Of a stretch of DNA of 20,134 bases, positions 19,877 to 20,134 are shown piece by piece (position 1 is the first letter of the stretch; the number at the start of each line of letters is the position of its first letter). Made by a program: the position numbers and the translations under genes. Source of the stretch: an uncultured Rhodospirillales bacterium (lineage in GTDB: Bacteria > Pseudomonadota > Alphaproteobacteria > Rhodospirillales > 2-02-FULL-58-16); NCBI GenBank assembly GCA_913053795.1, contig CAJXGZ010000007.1:1-20134 (forward strand), in the 5' to 3' direction. A model generated the notes under the pieces. The model worked only from the letters and a program-made list of their open reading frames with translations, did no database searches and was not told where the DNA came from.

Positions 19877-20134
19877 TCACCTTTCGAAGCAAGCCTTGAC
19901 CAGTTTATTGAAGGCGTCGGCACGGTGGCTGATGGCGTGTTTATTTTGTGGCTCCATTTCGCCAAAGGTGACGCCATAGCCATCGGGGATGAAAATGGGG
20001 TCATAGCCAAAGCCGTATGTTCCGCGCGGCGGCCAGCTAATGTGGCCGCGGGCAAATCCCTCAAAGGTTTCTTGATGTCCGCCGGGCCAGCAAAGAGCAA
20101 GGACGCAGACGAAACGGGCGCTTCTGTCCTCATG
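19877..20134 (-). CDS. rdgB: XTP/dITP pyrophosphatase RdgB/HAM1, C-terminal part (5' end outside window)
   Basis: These are the last 85 residues of a RdgB/HAM1 nucleotide pyrophosphatase, which hydrolyses ITP, dITP and XTP to keep deaminated purines out of nucleic acids. The frame is open to the window edge on the minus strand. Family blocks are DRSARFVCVLAL, then GTYGFGYDPIFIPDGYG, VTFGEMEPQNKHAISHRADAF and a Lys-rich helix to the TGA at 19877-19879. The FGYDPIF and SHR segments contact the purine base. hemW begins six bases downstream; rdgB-hemW adjacency is typical of alphaproteobacteria. The complete N-terminal half must lie beyond 20134. Confidence 0.95.
   Translation of the reverse strand, partial: HEDRSARFVCVLALCWPGGHQETFEGFARGHISWPPRGTYGFGYDPIFIPDGYGVTFGEMEPQNKHAISHRADAFNKLVKACFER

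Overview
The window is a 20.1 kb piece of a chromosome from an alphaproteobacterium, probably Rhodospirillales-like. The evidence is gene content and order: aroE-coaE-dnaQ facing secB, fxsA opposite a Tim44-domain gene, then mltA, an Smr gene, hslVU, hisB-DUF2628-hisHAFE, and rdgB-hemW. I recall this layout from that class; no search was run. Coding density is very high, neighbouring genes often overlap by 1-8 bases, and several start codons are GTG or TTG. I saw no rRNA, tRNA, CRISPR array, phage gene or transposase.

Layout: (1) 1-1629, plus strand: 3' end of aroE, coaE, dnaQ. (2) 1637-1800: a 164-bp concentric palindrome with 34-bp perfect terminal inverted repeats, MITE-like, between convergent dnaQ and secB. 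(3) 1797-2989, minus: secB and fxsA. (4) 3229-5649, plus: Tim44-domain protein, mltA and an Smr protein, translationally coupled. (5) 5684-7647, minus: hslV-hslU, transcribed from a candidate heat-shock plus housekeeping promoter at 7691-7732. (6) 7817-11714, plus: hisB, a DUF2628 gene, hisH, hisA, hisF, hisE, then hinT. (7) 11711-17215, minus: rsmI, yraN, a two-BON-domain lipoprotein (DolP/YraP-like), a SirB1-like protein, gshB and comM, perhaps one long transcription unit. (8) 17170-18630, plus: an LpoA/LppC-like lipoprotein whose 5' end overlaps that of rsmI head to head. (9) 18731-20134, minus: rdgB (cut by the window edge) and hemW.

How the genes work together: HisB, HisH, HisA, HisF and HisE cover the middle of histidine biosynthesis; HisF and HisH form the imidazole glycerol phosphate synthase. 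HslU and HslV form one ATP-dependent protease. MltA, the LpoA-like protein and the BON lipoprotein act on the cell wall or outer membrane. SecB and the Tim44-domain protein relate to protein export and the inner membrane. Most of the window is ordinary housekeeping DNA, and I found no new multi-gene system.

The most striking observation is in hslU. The protein carries an extra segment of about 30 residues just before the Walker A motif. Read on the opposite strand in the same codon register, that segment looks like a piece of a prolyl oligopeptidase (family S9A) gene, including GGGEYGEAWHKAG and KQNVFDDFIAAA. A foreign gene fragment thus appears to have been captured backwards and in frame inside a conserved protease ATPase. 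Other points of interest are the MITE-like palindrome that supplies the stop codon of secB, the Lys/Ala-rich N-terminal extension of SecB, and the forced divergent overlap of rsmI with the LpoA-like gene.
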